Source: an uncultured Clostridia bacterium
GTDB lineage: Bacteria > Bacillota > Clostridia > TANB77 > CAG-508
Direction of reading: 5' to 3'
Assembly: GCA_934155165.1 (NCBI GenBank)
Contig: CAKPGS010000017.1
Coordinates: 1 to 28,155 of the forward strand
DNA: 28,155 bases
Shown here piece after piece: positions 1-8,171 of this stretch. Each line of letters begins with the position of its first letter. Position 1 is the stretch's first letter. Position numbers and translations under genes: made by a program. The notes below the pieces were generated by a model, which was not told the origin of the DNA, did no database searches, and saw only the letters and a program-made list of their open reading frames with translations.

Positions 1-18
1 TATTTTGGAGGATTTGTA

Positions 19-1866
19 ATGTGTGGTTTAGTTGGTTTTGTTAACTATAAAAAAGATGTTAGTTCTTACAAAAATGTTTTGTGTAATATGACTGAATCTC
101 TTCAAAAAAGAGGTCCTGATGAACTTGGTTATTACATAAACGATAATGTTGCTCTCGGTCATAGACGTTTAATTGTTATTGACCCAGATGGCGGTAAGCA
201 ACCTATGATTGAAACATATTCTTATGGCGAATATGTTATTGTTTACAATGGTCAAATTTATAATACAAAAGAATTAAGAAAAACTTTAATTGAAAATGAC
301 TTTGAATTTTCTGGACATTGTGATACAGAAGTTTTACTTAAAAGTTTCATTCATTATGGTTACGATGTTCCTAAGCATTTAAATGGTATTTTTTCTTTTG
401 CTATTTGGAACACTGCTAAACAGGAATTATTTCTAGCAAGAGATCATTTTGGAGTTAAACCTTTATTTTATACTTTTTGTAATGATTCTTTAATTTTTGC
501 TTCTGAAATTAAAGCATTATTTAAATATCCTGGTGTAGATAAAGTTTTAGCTACTCAAGGTATTTCAGAATTATTTGGAATAGGCCCTGCTCACACTCCT
601 GGAACAACTGTATTTAAAAATATTTTTGAAATGAAACCTGCTCATTTTGGAATTTATAATAAAGATGGTTTGCATTTAGAAAGATATTGGAAATTGGAAA
701 CTAAAAAACATACAGATAATTTTGAAGAAACTTGTGATAAGGTACATTTTTTATTAGATGATGCTATTCAAAGACAGCTTGTTTCTGATGTTCCTCTATG
801 TGTTATGCTTTCAGGTGGTTTAGATTCTAGCATTATTGTTGCATATGCTAGTAACTATTGTAAAAAGAATGGCTTAAAACCAATAGATACTTTTTCCGTA
901 GACTATGTAGATAATGATAAAAACTTTGTAAAAAGTGATTTTCAACCTAATTCTGATAATTATTATATAGATTTAATGAGAAAGAAATTTGAAACAAATC
1001 ATCATAAAATAGTAATAGATACACCAGAACTAGCTGAGAGTTTAGAAGATGCAATGATAGCACGTGATTTTCCTGGTATGGCAGATGTTGATTCTTCCTT
1101 TTTACTATTTTGCAAAAACATAAAAAAAGAAGCTACAGTTTGTTTGTCTGGTGAGTGTTCAGATGAAATTTTTGCAGGCTATCCTTGGTTTTTCCGTGAA
1201 GATGCCCTAAACAGTGGAACTTTTCCTTGGTCTATAGCAATAGATGAAAGACAACAAATATTAAATCCTAACATTGGAGAAAAAATTAATTTAAAAGATT
1301 ATATAGATTTTAGATATAATGAGAGTTTAAATGAAATAGAATTTTTGGATTCAGATTCAAAAGAAACTGCAGAAAAAAGAAAGATAACTTATTTAACAAT
1401 GAACTGGTTTATGCAAACACTTTTAGATAGGTCAGATAGAACTTCTATGTATAATGGTTTAGAGCTTCGTGTACCTTTCTGCGATTATAGATTAGTTCAA
1501 TATATGTGGAATGTGCCTTGGGAAATGAAAGCTTTAAATGGTAGAGAAAAAGGATTACTTCGTTATGTTGTAAAAGATTTATTACCAACAGAAATTGTAG
1601 ATAGAAAAAAATCACCATACCCTAAAACACATAATCCAAACTATTTAGCCAAAGTTAAGCAAATGCTTACAGAAATAATGAATAAACCAGATGCACCTAT
1701 TAATGATTTATTAAATAGAAAATATATTTTGGAAATACTAGAAACTGATGGAAAAGCATTTTCAAGACCATGGTTTGGTCAGCTTATGACTGGTCCTCAA
1801 CTTATTGCTTATTTATGTCAGGTTAATATGTGGCTTGAGAAGTATCAGCCAAGAATTGAGATTTAA
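19..1866 (+). CDS. asnB: Asparagine synthase (glutamine-hydrolysing)
   Basis: Makes asparagine from aspartate, ATP and glutamine-derived ammonia in the cytoplasm. The protein starts MCGLVGF, so after methionine removal Cys2 is the N-terminal nucleophile of a class II glutaminase domain (about residues 1-200; RGPDE near 32 and the GHRRL segment near 48 are typical). The synthetase half carries the pyrophosphate-binding SGGLDSS loop at 265-271 and the later SGECSDE segment. At 615 residues it has the usual length of bacterial AsnB proteins. The start is fixed by the glutaminase requirement for Cys2 and by a GGAGG site 7 bases upstream. Its promoter and leader lie outside the window, so regulation cannot be judged. 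It is followed by a strong terminator and stands alone on the plus strand. The family call is secure. Confidence 0.96.
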   Translation: MCGLVGFVNYKKDVSSYKNVLCNMTESLQKRGPDELGYYINDNVALGHRRLIVIDPDGGKQPMIETYSYGEYVIVYNGQIYNTKELRKTLIENDFEFSGHCDTEVLLKSFIHYGYDVPKHLNGIFSFAIWNTAKQELFLARDHFGVKPLFYTFCNDSLIFASEIKALFKYPGVDKVLATQGISELFGIGPAHTPGTTVFKNIFEMKPAHFGIYNKDGLHLERYWKLETKKHTDNFEETCDKVHFLLDDAIQRQLVSDVPLCVMLSGGLDSSIIVAYASNYCKKNGLKPIDTFSVDYVDNDKNFVKSDFQPNSDNYYIDLMRKKFETNHHKIVIDTPELAESLEDAMIARDFPGMADVDSSFLLFCKNIKKEATVCLSGECSDEIFAGYPWFFREDALNSGTFPWSIAIDERQQILNPNIGEKINLKDYIDFRYNESLNEIEFLDSDSKETAEKRKITYLTMNWFMQTLLDRSDRTSMYNGLELRVPFCDYRLVQYMWNVPWEMKALNGREKGLLRYVVKDLLPTEIVDRKKSPYPKTHNPNYLAKVKQMLTEIMNKPDAPINDLLNRKYILEILETDGKAFSRPWFGQLMTGPQLIAYLCQVNMWLEKYQPRIEI

Positions 1867-1947
1867 ATTCAATTTTGTATTTCACATAATTTCATGTTAT
1901 ACTATAGTTAAATTTTTGAAGTATTTACCCATTTTTCACTTTAAAAC

Positions 1948-1987
1948 AAAAGCTCTAATCAATTATTTACTTGGTTAGAGCTTTTTT
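1948..1987. terminator. Bidirectional intrinsic terminator after asnB
   Basis: Arms at 1948-1962 and 1971-1985 pair over 15 bp (AAAAGCTCTAATCAA with TTGGTTAGAGCTTTT, one G-U wobble) around an 8-base loop, followed by a T run. The reverse strand also ends in a T-rich tail. It lies between the convergent asnB and the 365-residue gene and can serve both. Confidence 0.88.
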
Positions 1988-2020
1988 CTATATTCCCTTT
2001 TTAATTTTCTTCTCTTGTAC

Positions 2021-3118
2021 TTATATTATAAATTCATTATGATTCTTAATTTTTTTAATATCTTCTTCACTAAAACCTGCCAATTTTAATCCTTCATCGG
2101 TATAGAAGTTCGGAAAATCTTTTTTAGAATCATTTTTATAATAATCATAAGCATGAACAAACAATTCCAATTCAATTTCTCCCTTAAGAAAACTACTTAT
2201 ATCCTTTAAAATTCTATTATTTCCAGTAAGTTCACCATCATAATATTCAAAGCAGTCATAGTTCCATTTATTATCTCTTACAAAATCTGTAGAATCCTCA
2301 TCATATAAATAATATCCATATCCAATCATATCCCAAGAATCATAGTTTCCTTTTGATAGAGATTCCTCTATTCCATCATCCCAGGTACATAAATAATCTA
2401 AAACAAAAATATCATCATAGTCCCCATAATTAAAAACTGACCTACTTTTTGATACAAGTATATCACCTTTTTTAAATGGTGTCGGAAGATTTAAAAATAT
2501 TGAATCTATATCTAAATAATTATTATTATTTTCTAATATGTCTATCAATTTTATTTTTTTATTTTCTACAAGATATTTTGCATAAATTTCTTTATTTTCC
2601 TTATTAAAATATTTTTTTGTTATCTGGAAAGATATTGTATCATTATATTCTTCTATATATTTTTGTATATCTTCATATGCCTCTTTATAAGTTTTGAAGG
2701 TATGTCTTAGATCTGTATTACATTCATATCTTAAGGTAGTTTTGTTGTATTCTGTCCAAGTACAGATGCTGTCAGAATTATCTCGTATTAATTCTTCATA
2801 CAAAGTATTAAGTCTTTGTATTTCTCCTTTTATCATTGTTTTTACACTATCATAATGTTTACAATTAATTCTTTCAATAACTTCCATATCAGGATAATTA
2901 TTTATTAAATCTGTATATTTTTCTATTTTCTGTTCGATAGTCATTCTATTATTTCTATATACTAAAACTGCTAGTTCTTCTGTATTAAATTTGTGTTTTA
3001 TACTTCTACAGTAATTTCCTATTGCTCTTGAGTTTATTAGGTTATAATCATCCTTTAGTTCTGTTTTTTCTGCAAGTGTTCCTTTAGTATGACAACAAAA
3101 TTCTACTCTATTTTCCAT
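2021..3118 (-). CDS. Conserved-looking hypothetical protein, 365 aa
   Basis: I do not recognise a named family. The N-terminal 80 residues (about 28-80) are probably helical, with the pattern INSRAIGNYCRSIKHKFNTE followed by an ELAVLVYRN strand and an EQKIEKYTDLINNYP helix. The middle (about 130-200) is helical and charged. The C-terminal half is rich in Asp and Tyr, with GDILVSK and DIFVLDYLCTWDDG segments suggesting a small beta-rich domain. There is no signal peptide or membrane segment. The start is supported by a GGAGTG site about 8 bases upstream. It lies in a short accessory patch with the 99-residue gene, between housekeeping asnB and tdk, which is compatible with recent acquisition. 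No function is proposed. Confidence 0.75.
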   Translation of the reverse strand: MENRVEFCCHTKGTLAEKTELKDDYNLINSRAIGNYCRSIKHKFNTEELAVLVYRNNRMTIEQKIEKYTDLINNYPDMEVIERINCKHYDSVKTMIKGEIQRLNTLYEELIRDNSDSICTWTEYNKTTLRYECNTDLRHTFKTYKEAYEDIQKYIEEYNDTISFQITKKYFNKENKEIYAKYLVENKKIKLIDILENNNNYLDIDSIFLNLPTPFKKGDILVSKSRSVFNYGDYDDIFVLDYLCTWDDGIEESLSKGNYDSWDMIGYGYYLYDEDSTDFVRDNKWNYDCFEYYDGELTGNNRILKDISSFLKGEIELELFVHAYDYYKNDSKKDFPNFYTDEGLKLAGFSEEDIKKIKNHNEFII

Positions 3119-3256
3119 TTTTTCACTCCATTCTTTAACATATCTTTTTTTACCAAATTATATATTCTAAAAATTAATAGTTCAACCTTGTTGGTCAGCC
3201 AATGCTCTTTAATTTAAAAATAGCCTTAGATTGCTCCAAAGTTATTTTTAATTTCT

Positions 3257-3556
3257 TTACTTGTATATTTCTCCCTTTATTTTTATATTTAAAAATTTGC
3301 CCAATTTTCTATAATTTTCTCTAAATTGGTTATCATTATCATTAACATATTTTTCTACATTATTATCTTCATTAAGCTTTTTTCCCTTATATTTATTTGC
3401 AATTTTACCATCTAACCATCCTAATCCAAAAATATTATTCTGTTTACATTTTTGTTGAAATTTTTCTATATCTTTTTCAGTACTATCTTTTCCTCCCGGC
3501 AATAAATAAATAATCCAACAATTATGAATTTTACTAATATCTATAAATTTTTCCAT
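3257..3556 (-). CDS. Small hypothetical protein, 99 aa, possibly an N-terminal fragment
   Basis: A basic, soluble 99-residue protein. The opening NCWIIYLLPGGKDS...FQQKCKQNNIFGLGWLDGK resembles, by eye only, the first domain of some larger nuclease-linked proteins, where a W-[IL]-x-x-PGGK strand precedes a helix and an IGxGW turn. If that is right, this is a standalone or shortened form, because nothing recognisable follows the C-terminus. The start is forced by an in-frame stop codon immediately upstream of the ATG. The Shine-Dalgarno (AAGGAGGG, 3589-3596) lies 32 bases from the ATG, but a perfect hairpin occupies 23 of those bases (see separate entry). Its job is unknown. Confidence 0.6.
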   Translation of the reverse strand: MEKFIDISKIHNCWIIYLLPGGKDSTEKDIEKFQQKCKQNNIFGLGWLDGKIANKYKGKKLNEDNNVEKYVNDNDNQFRENYRKLGKFLNIKIKGEIYK

Positions 3557-3564
3557 TTATTTTT

Positions 3565-3587
3565 TATAGTATATAAAGTATACTATA
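3565..3587 (-). promoter_or_regulatory. Hairpin between Shine-Dalgarno and start codon
   Basis: Arms 3565-3573 and 3579-3587 (TATAGTATA / TATACTATA) form a perfect 9-bp stem with a 5-base loop, directly after the AAGGAGGG ribosome binding site at 3589-3596 and 8 bases before the ATG of the 99-residue gene. Folding would reduce the spacing from 32 to about 9 bases. It could equally be a DNA operator palindrome. Confidence 0.65.
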
Positions 3588-3659
3588 TCCCTCCTTCATT
3601 ATTTGTTTTTATATATTTTACCTTTATAAAATTTTATTTGCAACATATTGGTCACAGAC

Positions 3660-3803
3660 TGTTTTATAAAAATAAATTTTAAAAAATTATTTGTCGGGTA
3701 GTCGGGATGTCGACCCCTACAACATTTGACATTAATTTATTTAAATATTAAATATATATTATCTTTCTATATTTTTGTAAACAGAAACGTCCGCCCCTAC
3801 AGC
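3660..3803. other. Intergenic stretch with two GTAGGGG-type motifs
   Basis: The 293-base gap between tdk and the 99-residue gene is AT-rich except for two GC-rich islands. Read on the minus strand these are GTAGGGGTCGAC (3709-3720) and GTAGGGGCGGAC (3789-3800). They look like degenerate copies of a short interspersed motif. Nothing protein-coding is visible here. Confidence 0.5.
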
Positions 3804-3824
3804 AAAAACAGAAATTTTTCATAA

Positions 3825-3852
3825 TAAAAGGTCGCTAACCCGCGACCTTTTA
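3825..3852 (-). terminator. Terminator at the tdk stop codon
   Basis: TAAAAGGTCGC (3825-3835) and GCGACCTTTTA (3842-3852) form a perfect 11-bp stem with loop TAACCC. On the minus strand it ends in TTTTA. The 3' arm overlaps the tdk stop codon. It would end the rpiB-to-tdk operon. Confidence 0.75.
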
Positions 3853-4386
3853 CTCCCCTCTTATTAATTTTTCATAGCAACTGCTACATACTGGCATATA
3901 TTGACTGTCTCCTATTAAGATGTCTCCTTCTTTTTTTGTTTTACAATAACTGTATATAGCATTTTCAGATTTACAACATTCACATATTGATGTCATCATT
4001 TTTACATTGTCTGAATTGCAAAGCAATTCTCCCATTTTTCCAAATGGTTTTCTTTCTGCTGTTAGGTTTAGTCCAGATATAAAAAATTTTTTTCCTTTTG
4101 ATGCTAGTTTTTGTATTGTATTTACATCGCCTTCTAAAAATTGAAATTCATCTATACAATATACATCTGCATCGTAATCTTCTATTTCATTTATACTTTT
4201 TATATTTATTGCAGGAAATTTATTTCCATTTCTGTCTGCTATATCATCATTTGAAAATCTATTGTCTATTATTGGTTTAAATACTTTTACGTCTTTTCCT
4301 GCTATAGATTGTCTATTTGCTGCATTTATTAGCATTTGACTTTTACCACATTTCATTGGTCCTGAAAAAACATTTATATTTCCCAT
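3850..4386 (-). CDS. tdk: Thymidine kinase, type II
   Basis: Phosphorylates thymidine to dTMP in the pyrimidine salvage pathway, in the cytoplasm. The P-loop GPMKCGKS is at residues 9-16 and the YCIDEFQFL segment supplies the Walker B Asp and the catalytic Glu. The C-terminal half has the structural zinc cysteines of the type II family (a CECC cluster, then a CSSC pair). At 178 residues it is slightly shorter than most bacterial members but has all the blocks. A GGAG site precedes the ATG. It is the last gene of the rpiB-mutS operon, 18 bases after the 79-residue gene. Its stop codon is embedded in a terminator hairpin. Confidence 0.95.
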   Translation of the reverse strand: MGNINVFSGPMKCGKSQMLINAANRQSIAGKDVKVFKPIIDNRFSNDDIADRNGNKFPAINIKSINEIEDYDADVYCIDEFQFLEGDVNTIQKLASKGKKFFISGLNLTAERKPFGKMGELLCNSDNVKMMTSICECCKSENAIYSYCKTKKEGDILIGDSQYMPVCSSCYEKLIRGE

Positions 4387-4404
4387 TTTTTTACTCCATT
4401 ATTT

Positions 4405-4644
4405 TTATCTTTCTTCTTTCTCTTGTTGTTTTTCTTTTTCGCTTTCAACAATTTTATCTATATTTTTTTGATTCGGATTTGGAGTATCAATTAAATATTT
4501 TTTAACCTTTATATTGTTTTTTTCATTAACTCTATCTTTTAATTTCGATATTCTATTTTTTTCTTTTTTTACTATTTCATTTACAGTATTTTGACCTTTT
4601 TCATTTATTATTTGTTGTATTTTAATTTTTTCTTCTTTATCCAT
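4405..4644 (-). CDS. Small charged hypothetical protein, 79 aa, between mutS and tdk
   Basis: A very charged protein (Lys/Glu/Asn-rich) predicted to be almost entirely helical, probably coiled coil at both ends, with a break at about residues 50-60 (IDTPNPNQKN). It has no cysteine, no membrane segment and no motif I recognise. A good Shine-Dalgarno (GAGGAGA) lies 5-11 bases before the ATG, and the gene fits tightly between mutS (15 bases) and tdk (18 bases), so it is very likely translated as part of the operon. Its function is unknown, and placement next to mutS does not by itself imply a repair role. Confidence 0.7.
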   Translation of the reverse strand: MDKEEKIKIQQIINEKGQNTVNEIVKKEKNRISKLKDRVNEKNNIKVKKYLIDTPNPNQKNIDKIVESEKEKQQEKEER

Positions 4645-4659
4645 ATAATTCTCCTCGCT

Positions 4660-7272
4660 TTATTTCATTTTTTCTTTTATTCTTACTAAAGTATTTAATG
4701 CATCTATTGGTGTTAGTTCGTCTAAGTTTATTTTATCTACTTCGTGTGCTATTTCTGCTAGTTTATAATTAAACATATCAAATTGTCCCTCTACGACTTT
4801 TTTGCTTTCTTTTTCTTGTTTTTTACCATTTAATATATTTTTCTTTTCTAGGCTTTTTAGTATTCCATCTGCTCTTTGTGTTACTGTTTTTGGAACTCCT
4901 GCTAATCTTGCAACATGTATTCCATAGCTTTCATCTGTTCCACCACTTATAATTTTTCTTAGGAAGATTATATCTTCGCCTTTTTCTTTTACTGCTATTG
5001 AATAATTTTTTACTCCATCTAATTTTTCTTCAAGCTCTGTTAATTCATGGTAATGTGTTGCAAATAGAGTTTTTGCTCCACATTTTTCTTTATCTGCTAT
5101 ATATTCAGCAACTGACCACGCAATAGATAGTCCATCATATGTAGAAGTTCCTCTACCTATTTCATCTAATATTACTAAACTATTTTCTGTTGCTTCTTTT
5201 AAAATTGTTGCAACTTCCATCATTTCTACCATAAATGTACTTTGTCCCATACTTAGGTCATCTGAGGCTCCAACTCTAGTAAATATTTTATCTACAACAC
5301 CTATTTTTGCTTCTGTTGCTGGTACAAAACTTCCTATTTGAGCCATTAGTGTAATTAATGCTACTTGTCTCATATAGGTTGATTTACCTGCCATATTAGG
5401 TCCTGTTATAATAGATAGTCTGTCTTCATCTTTATCTAAATATGTATCATTTGCAATAAAACTTCCTACTCCTAGCATTTTTTCTATAACAGGGTGTCTT
5501 CCTTCTTTTATATCTATTTTTCCTGAATTATCAACAAGTGGCATGCAATAATTCATATCTTCTGCAACTGTTGCAAATGAGGTTAAAACATCTAGTGTTG
5601 AAACTACATTACTTGATTTTTGCAATCTTTTTATATTTTTTGCTATTTCGCATCTTATTTCTACAAATGCATTATATTCTAGATTTATAACTTTTTCCTC
5701 TGCTCCAAGTACCTGATTTTCTATATTTTTTAATTCTTCTGTTATATATCTTTCTGCATTTGTTAATGTTTGTTTACGTACATATCTTTCTGGTACCTGA
5801 CTTAAATTTGATTTTGTTACTTCTATAAAATATCCAAAAACTTTGTTATAACCTATTTTTAAATTTTTAATTCCTGTTTTTTCTCTTTCTTCTGCTTCTA
5901 ATTTAATTATCCAATTTTTTCCTTCTGTTGTGGCTGTTTTTAATTTATCTATTTCTTCATCATATCCAAATTTTATTATTCCGCCATCTTTCATTGTCAT
6001 TGGTGGATCTTCAACTATAGATTTTTCTATTAAAGCTTTCACATCTTGCAATTCATCTAAGTTAATATATAATTCTTTTAACATTTCTGAATTGCATTTT
6101 GATAATATTTCCTTTAACTCTGGCAATTTCATTAATGAATTTTTTAGAGTTATCATGTCTCTTGCATTTGCATTTCCATATGCCATTTTTCCTGCTAAAC
6201 GTTCTATGTCATATACTTTTTTTAGTGCTTCTATTATATCTCCTTTTAGCATTAAATTATCTTTTAGTTCTTTAACTGCATTTAGCCTTTTATTTATTTC
6301 TATTGTGTCTATTAATGGATCGCTTATCCATCTGCGTAATGCTCTACCACCCATACTTGTAGAAGTTTTATCTAGTACCCACAAAAGAGTTCCTTTTTTA
6401 GATTTATCTCTCATTTTTTCTGTTAATTCAAGATTTCTTCTTGCATTTATATCTAAGGACATATATTTAGAAATACTATATAAAACTATTTTATTAATAC
6501 TATCTAAGGTAGTCATTTGAGTTTGTTCTATATAACTAATTAAAGCATTTATAGAAGCTACTGCAAATTTTTTGTTTTCTAAATCTTTTACTTCATTTCC
6601 TTTATTATCTACATATGTAAATCTTGTTTCTATATCTAGGCAATCTGTATCAAAAAATTTATCATTAAATTTTGTTATATAAACATCAAATCTTTCTTTT
6701 ATTGTATCAATTTCTTCTTCGCAATCTGACATCATACTGTTTATTACAAGTTCACTCGGATTATATCTTGCAATTTCATCTAATAATTGTGGGAAATTTT
6801 GAGTATCTTTTATTTCCGCTGAATAAAATTCCCCTGTTGTAATATCGCATACACTTATTCCAAAGTAAATTCCTGTTTTAAATATACTCATTATGAAATT
6901 GTTTTTTCTTTCTTCTAACATATTGCTTTCTACAACTGTACCTGGCGTAACTACTTTTATTACACCTCTTTTTACTATACCTTTTGCTTGTTTTGGATCT
7001 TCTAATTGTTCACATATTGCAACTTTATATCCTTTTGAAACAAGTTTTGAAATATACATTTCAGCTGCATGGTGTGGTATTCCTGCCATAGGAGCTCTTT
7101 CTGCTTGTCCACAATCTTTTCCTGTTAATGTTATTTCTAATTCTCTTGCAACTAAAATTGCATCATCAAAAAACATTTCATAAAAATCGCCTAGTCTGTA
7201 AAAAAGAATACAGTCTTTGTATTCTTCTTTTGTTTCAAGATATTTTTGCATCATTGGTGAATATTCTGCCAT
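4660..7272 (-). CDS. mutS: DNA mismatch repair protein MutS
   Basis: Recognises mismatches and small loops in newly replicated DNA and recruits MutL. The mismatch-reading F-x-E motif is F30-Y31-E32 in the N-terminal domain. Connector, lever and clamp regions follow. The ATPase domain has Walker A GPNMAGKS at 624-631, Walker B ending LDE at 703-704 followed by IGRGTSTYDG, and the ATHYHEL segment. Near the C-terminus QFDMF resembles a sliding-clamp-binding peptide, and a final helical tail probably gives dimer/tetramer contacts. At 870 residues it is a full-length MutS1. An AGAGGA site lies before the ATG. It is 15 bases downstream of hslO. No mutL is seen in the window. Confidence 0.97.
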   Translation of the reverse strand: MAEYSPMMQKYLETKEEYKDCILFYRLGDFYEMFFDDAILVARELEITLTGKDCGQAERAPMAGIPHHAAEMYISKLVSKGYKVAICEQLEDPKQAKGIVKRGVIKVVTPGTVVESNMLEERKNNFIMSIFKTGIYFGISVCDITTGEFYSAEIKDTQNFPQLLDEIARYNPSELVINSMMSDCEEEIDTIKERFDVYITKFNDKFFDTDCLDIETRFTYVDNKGNEVKDLENKKFAVASINALISYIEQTQMTTLDSINKIVLYSISKYMSLDINARRNLELTEKMRDKSKKGTLLWVLDKTSTSMGGRALRRWISDPLIDTIEINKRLNAVKELKDNLMLKGDIIEALKKVYDIERLAGKMAYGNANARDMITLKNSLMKLPELKEILSKCNSEMLKELYINLDELQDVKALIEKSIVEDPPMTMKDGGIIKFGYDEEIDKLKTATTEGKNWIIKLEAEEREKTGIKNLKIGYNKVFGYFIEVTKSNLSQVPERYVRKQTLTNAERYITEELKNIENQVLGAEEKVINLEYNAFVEIRCEIAKNIKRLQKSSNVVSTLDVLTSFATVAEDMNYCMPLVDNSGKIDIKEGRHPVIEKMLGVGSFIANDTYLDKDEDRLSIITGPNMAGKSTYMRQVALITLMAQIGSFVPATEAKIGVVDKIFTRVGASDDLSMGQSTFMVEMMEVATILKEATENSLVILDEIGRGTSTYDGLSIAWSVAEYIADKEKCGAKTLFATHYHELTELEEKLDGVKNYSIAVKEKGEDIIFLRKIISGGTDESYGIHVARLAGVPKTVTQRADGILKSLEKKNILNGKKQEKESKKVVEGQFDMFNYKLAEIAHEVDKINLDELTPIDALNTLVRIKEKMK

Positions 7273-7287
7273 TTGTTATTCCTCTTT

Positions 7288-8157
7288 CTATTTTAATAAT
7301 TCTTCTATTTCTTGTTTTGTAAATTCATATTTTTTATTACAAAATTGACAAGTTGTTTCTATTTTATCTTGAGTTTCTATTAATTTCTTTAGTTCTTCTT
7401 TTCCAAGAGATATTAAGCCTCTTTCAAATCTATTCTTGTTACAGTCACATTGGTATTTTGGATTGATATCATCTTCAATTAATTTTATATCTTCATCTCC
7501 GGTTATTTTTTTGGCAATTTCTTCTAAACGTAATTTTTCATCTAACATTTTTGAAATTGCTCCTGCTTTAAAAATATTTTGTTCTAAGTTTGATATATCT
7601 TCATTGGTTGCATCTGGCATTGGTTTTATTATATAACCTCCAGCAGATTTTACTCCATTTTTATCTACTAAAACACCTACTGCAACTGCTGCATCTTGAC
7701 CTTCTGATTTTACAAAATAATTTGCAAAATCATCTCCTATTTCTCCAGATACTAATGGAACCCTTCCTACATATGGTTCTTTTAAACCAATATCTTTTAT
7801 TACATTTATAAATCCGTCAAATCCAACTGCTCCACCTACATCAAGTTTTCCATCTTCATTTAATGGTATATCTACAACTGTATTTTTAGCATATCCTTTT
7901 ATTTCATTATTACTATTTGCAACTGTTACCATACTTTCTATTGGTCCATTTGCTTTTATTTGTATTGTTAATTTATCTTCTTTATTTTTTAAATCTGTTG
8001 CCATTAAACTTGTAACTGTTAATAATCTACCTAATGCTGCTGTTACAACTGGACTTAAATCGTGTATTTTTCTTGCTTCTTCTACAAGAGTTGTAGTATC
8101 ACAACATATTACATTTATTCTTCCATTATATGCTAAAAATTTATTAATTTTGTCCAT
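7288..8157 (-). CDS. hslO: Redox-regulated chaperone Hsp33
   Basis: A cytoplasmic holdase chaperone switched on by oxidation. The N-terminal substrate-binding region has typical Hsp33 blocks (GRLLTVTSLMA, KANGPIESM, GEIGDDFANYFVKSEGQ). The C-terminal zinc switch is complete: C237-x-C239 and C270-x2-C273. The length of 289 residues is normal. It sits 15 bases from both neighbours in the rpiB-mutS operon; the Shine-Dalgarno is weak (GAGAG). An oxidative-stress chaperone beside a rubredoxin-bearing protein may be coincidence. The assignment is secure. Confidence 0.96.
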   Translation of the reverse strand: MDKINKFLAYNGRINVICCDTTTLVEEARKIHDLSPVVTAALGRLLTVTSLMATDLKNKEDKLTIQIKANGPIESMVTVANSNNEIKGYAKNTVVDIPLNEDGKLDVGGAVGFDGFINVIKDIGLKEPYVGRVPLVSGEIGDDFANYFVKSEGQDAAVAVGVLVDKNGVKSAGGYIIKPMPDATNEDISNLEQNIFKAGAISKMLDEKLRLEEIAKKITGDEDIKLIEDDINPKYQCDCNKNRFERGLISLGKEELKKLIETQDKIETTCQFCNKKYEFTKQEIEELLK

Positions 8158-8171
8158 TTTATTCTCTCTTT

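Noticed and set aside
1867..1947. Possible promoter or small RNA after asnB
   Set aside because: Only isolated AT-rich words with no paired -35/-10 at proper spacing; nothing else stands out before the terminator.
5930..6520. A 196-codon plus-strand open frame antisense to mutS
   Set aside because: It arises from codon bias on the opposite strand of a clearly real gene; no ribosome binding site and a low-complexity product.
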